From the NCBI RefSeq assembly GCF_018991925.1, contig NW_024735381.1:569001-633000 (forward strand): a DNA stretch of 64,000 bases. The letters are read 5' to 3'. This DNA comes from Homarus americanus. Lineage: Eukaryota; Arthropoda; Malacostraca; Decapoda; Nephropidae. Positions 62,968-64,000 of this stretch are shown one piece after another. The notes under the pieces were generated by a model. That model ran no database searches and was not told the DNA's origin. It saw only the letters and a list, made by a program, of their open reading frames with translations. The first letter of the stretch is position 1; the number at the start of each line of letters is the position of its first letter. The position numbers and the translations under genes are program-made.

Positions 62968-64000
62968 AATCGTTCGAACTTAACATTCCGTTGTTGTGTC
63001 AAACAATCCATTTTTAACAGTTACACGGCATCTGGGTAGCTGCTGCTGTTGTGGTTTCCTACGTAAGACTTGTATCATCCCAGGGTTAGCTCTATTGATT
63101 TGGTGTAGTGTACGGTGAGTGATGTGCGCCACACCTCGCTATCACATTCCAGCACCAGCTGAATAAGCGATTAGTATAGTAGACAGAATAGTCGTGTTCA
63201 ACACCAATTTGGTGTTTTTCACTGTTCTTATATAACACAATCGCATTTCTACTTTTAACGCGACCGAGCCTGTATTTTTTCCTGCCATTAGAGATCATTT
63301 AATAACACCACACTAAGTATTTTATACTGTTCAAAGTGAATAGTTTTGAATAGTTTTATCTTTCAAAATGTATGATGGTCCCGGATTCTGTTAACTGGAA
63401 AAAAATTATGCAAATAACAAAGTTTTATCACAATTCATGATCATGTTTTGTTGTATCCACGCCAGAACAGTCCCGCTGAGCCTGTGCAGCGGACTCGATA
63501 TAATGACACAGAAGCGTCGGACAGACCATTAATTTAAACTAGTTCTCCCCGAGCTGAGTTCATCTGTCAATGTGATCCGTAAAAACAATTGACTCAACCT
63601 CCGTACCTTCAAGCACTATGTATATAATATTTCTGGCTCCATTATCTTGCTCTCTGACAATTATTGATGAAGAAATTGCAGAACTCCAAAACTGTTTCAG
63701 GACGATTTTCAGTTAAGCAAGACACTGGTGATAGGATATGGTTCTTATACTCGGGTCTTTTGAAGGTCTCATGTTCTTGATAGAGGAAGCACGTGAACGC
63801 GGCAGGTTGGACTCAGAGCACTCCATGGCGAGACGAGACAAAACGTAGGGATAAACGAAGATGATTATTCCCTGTGTTAAGATTTAAACTATAAGTATTC
63901 TAACAAGCTATTCAGTCACCCCTCACACCTCACATACCCATCAATTTCAACACCATAATGTTCAATCGTGCAGCAGACAAAAGTAATATTGGATAAGTGA
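62967..64000. other. Unassigned DNA
   Basis: No gene recognised. A 68-codon minus-strand frame at 63092-63298 has no known domain. Nothing else stands out up to the window end. Confidence 0.45.

Overview
This window reads as non-coding nuclear DNA from a large, repeat-rich arthropod genome, most likely a decapod crustacean. The pointers are: very dense CA/GT, GA, AT and trinucleotide microsatellites; several LINE families whose reverse-transcriptase (RT) wording I associate with crab, crayfish, lobster and shrimp sequence; a short (TTAGG)n-type array; and AT-rich unique DNA with no operon-like coding. The decapod call rests on recalled family patterns, not on a search. I found no convincing host gene, tRNA, rRNA or CRISPR array. 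Nearly all long open frames are microsatellite translations or mobile-element debris.

Layout. 0-9 kb: unassigned AT-rich DNA, a T-rich block with degenerate short repeats, a triplicated ~102-bp unit and CA/GT arrays. 8.95-9.28 kb: a 334-bp foldback element. 13.46-14.02 kb: a 26-bp minisatellite with an internal duplication. 15.2-15.9 kb: two further minisatellites. 19.3-19.9 kb: a CpG-dense GC-rich minisatellite.

20.8-31 kb is a retroelement island. It holds a frameshifted LINE RT fragment (minus), a 5'-truncated CR1-like LINE end (plus) running into a ~277-bp (GT)n array, and a second copy of that CR1-like family (minus) that keeps an open ORF1 with a coiled coil and SGNH-esterase motifs but has lost nearly all of ORF2. 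It also holds two copies of a ~1-kb composite element made of a unique 5' segment, a 45-bp VNTR, a LINE-like 3' end and a (TTA)n tail, which resembles the layout of hominid SVA elements.

32-35 kb carries two small inverted-repeat (MITE-like) elements. 35.9-40 kb is minisatellite-rich. From 39 to 63 kb there are seven more degraded LINE fragments (39.1, 45.6-46.1, 47.1-47.7, 48.0, 52.3-52.7, 57.9-58.2 and 61.5-62.9 kb), separated by unassigned DNA and AT, CA and GA arrays.

No pathway can be reconstructed. The shared biology is retrotransposition and its decay: 5' truncation, internal deletion of the RT core, frameshifts, and microsatellites growing from LINE 3' tails. The most interesting items are the ORF1-only CR1 derivative at 24.8-26.0 kb and the paired SVA-like composites at 26.6-27.8 and 29.8-30.8 kb.
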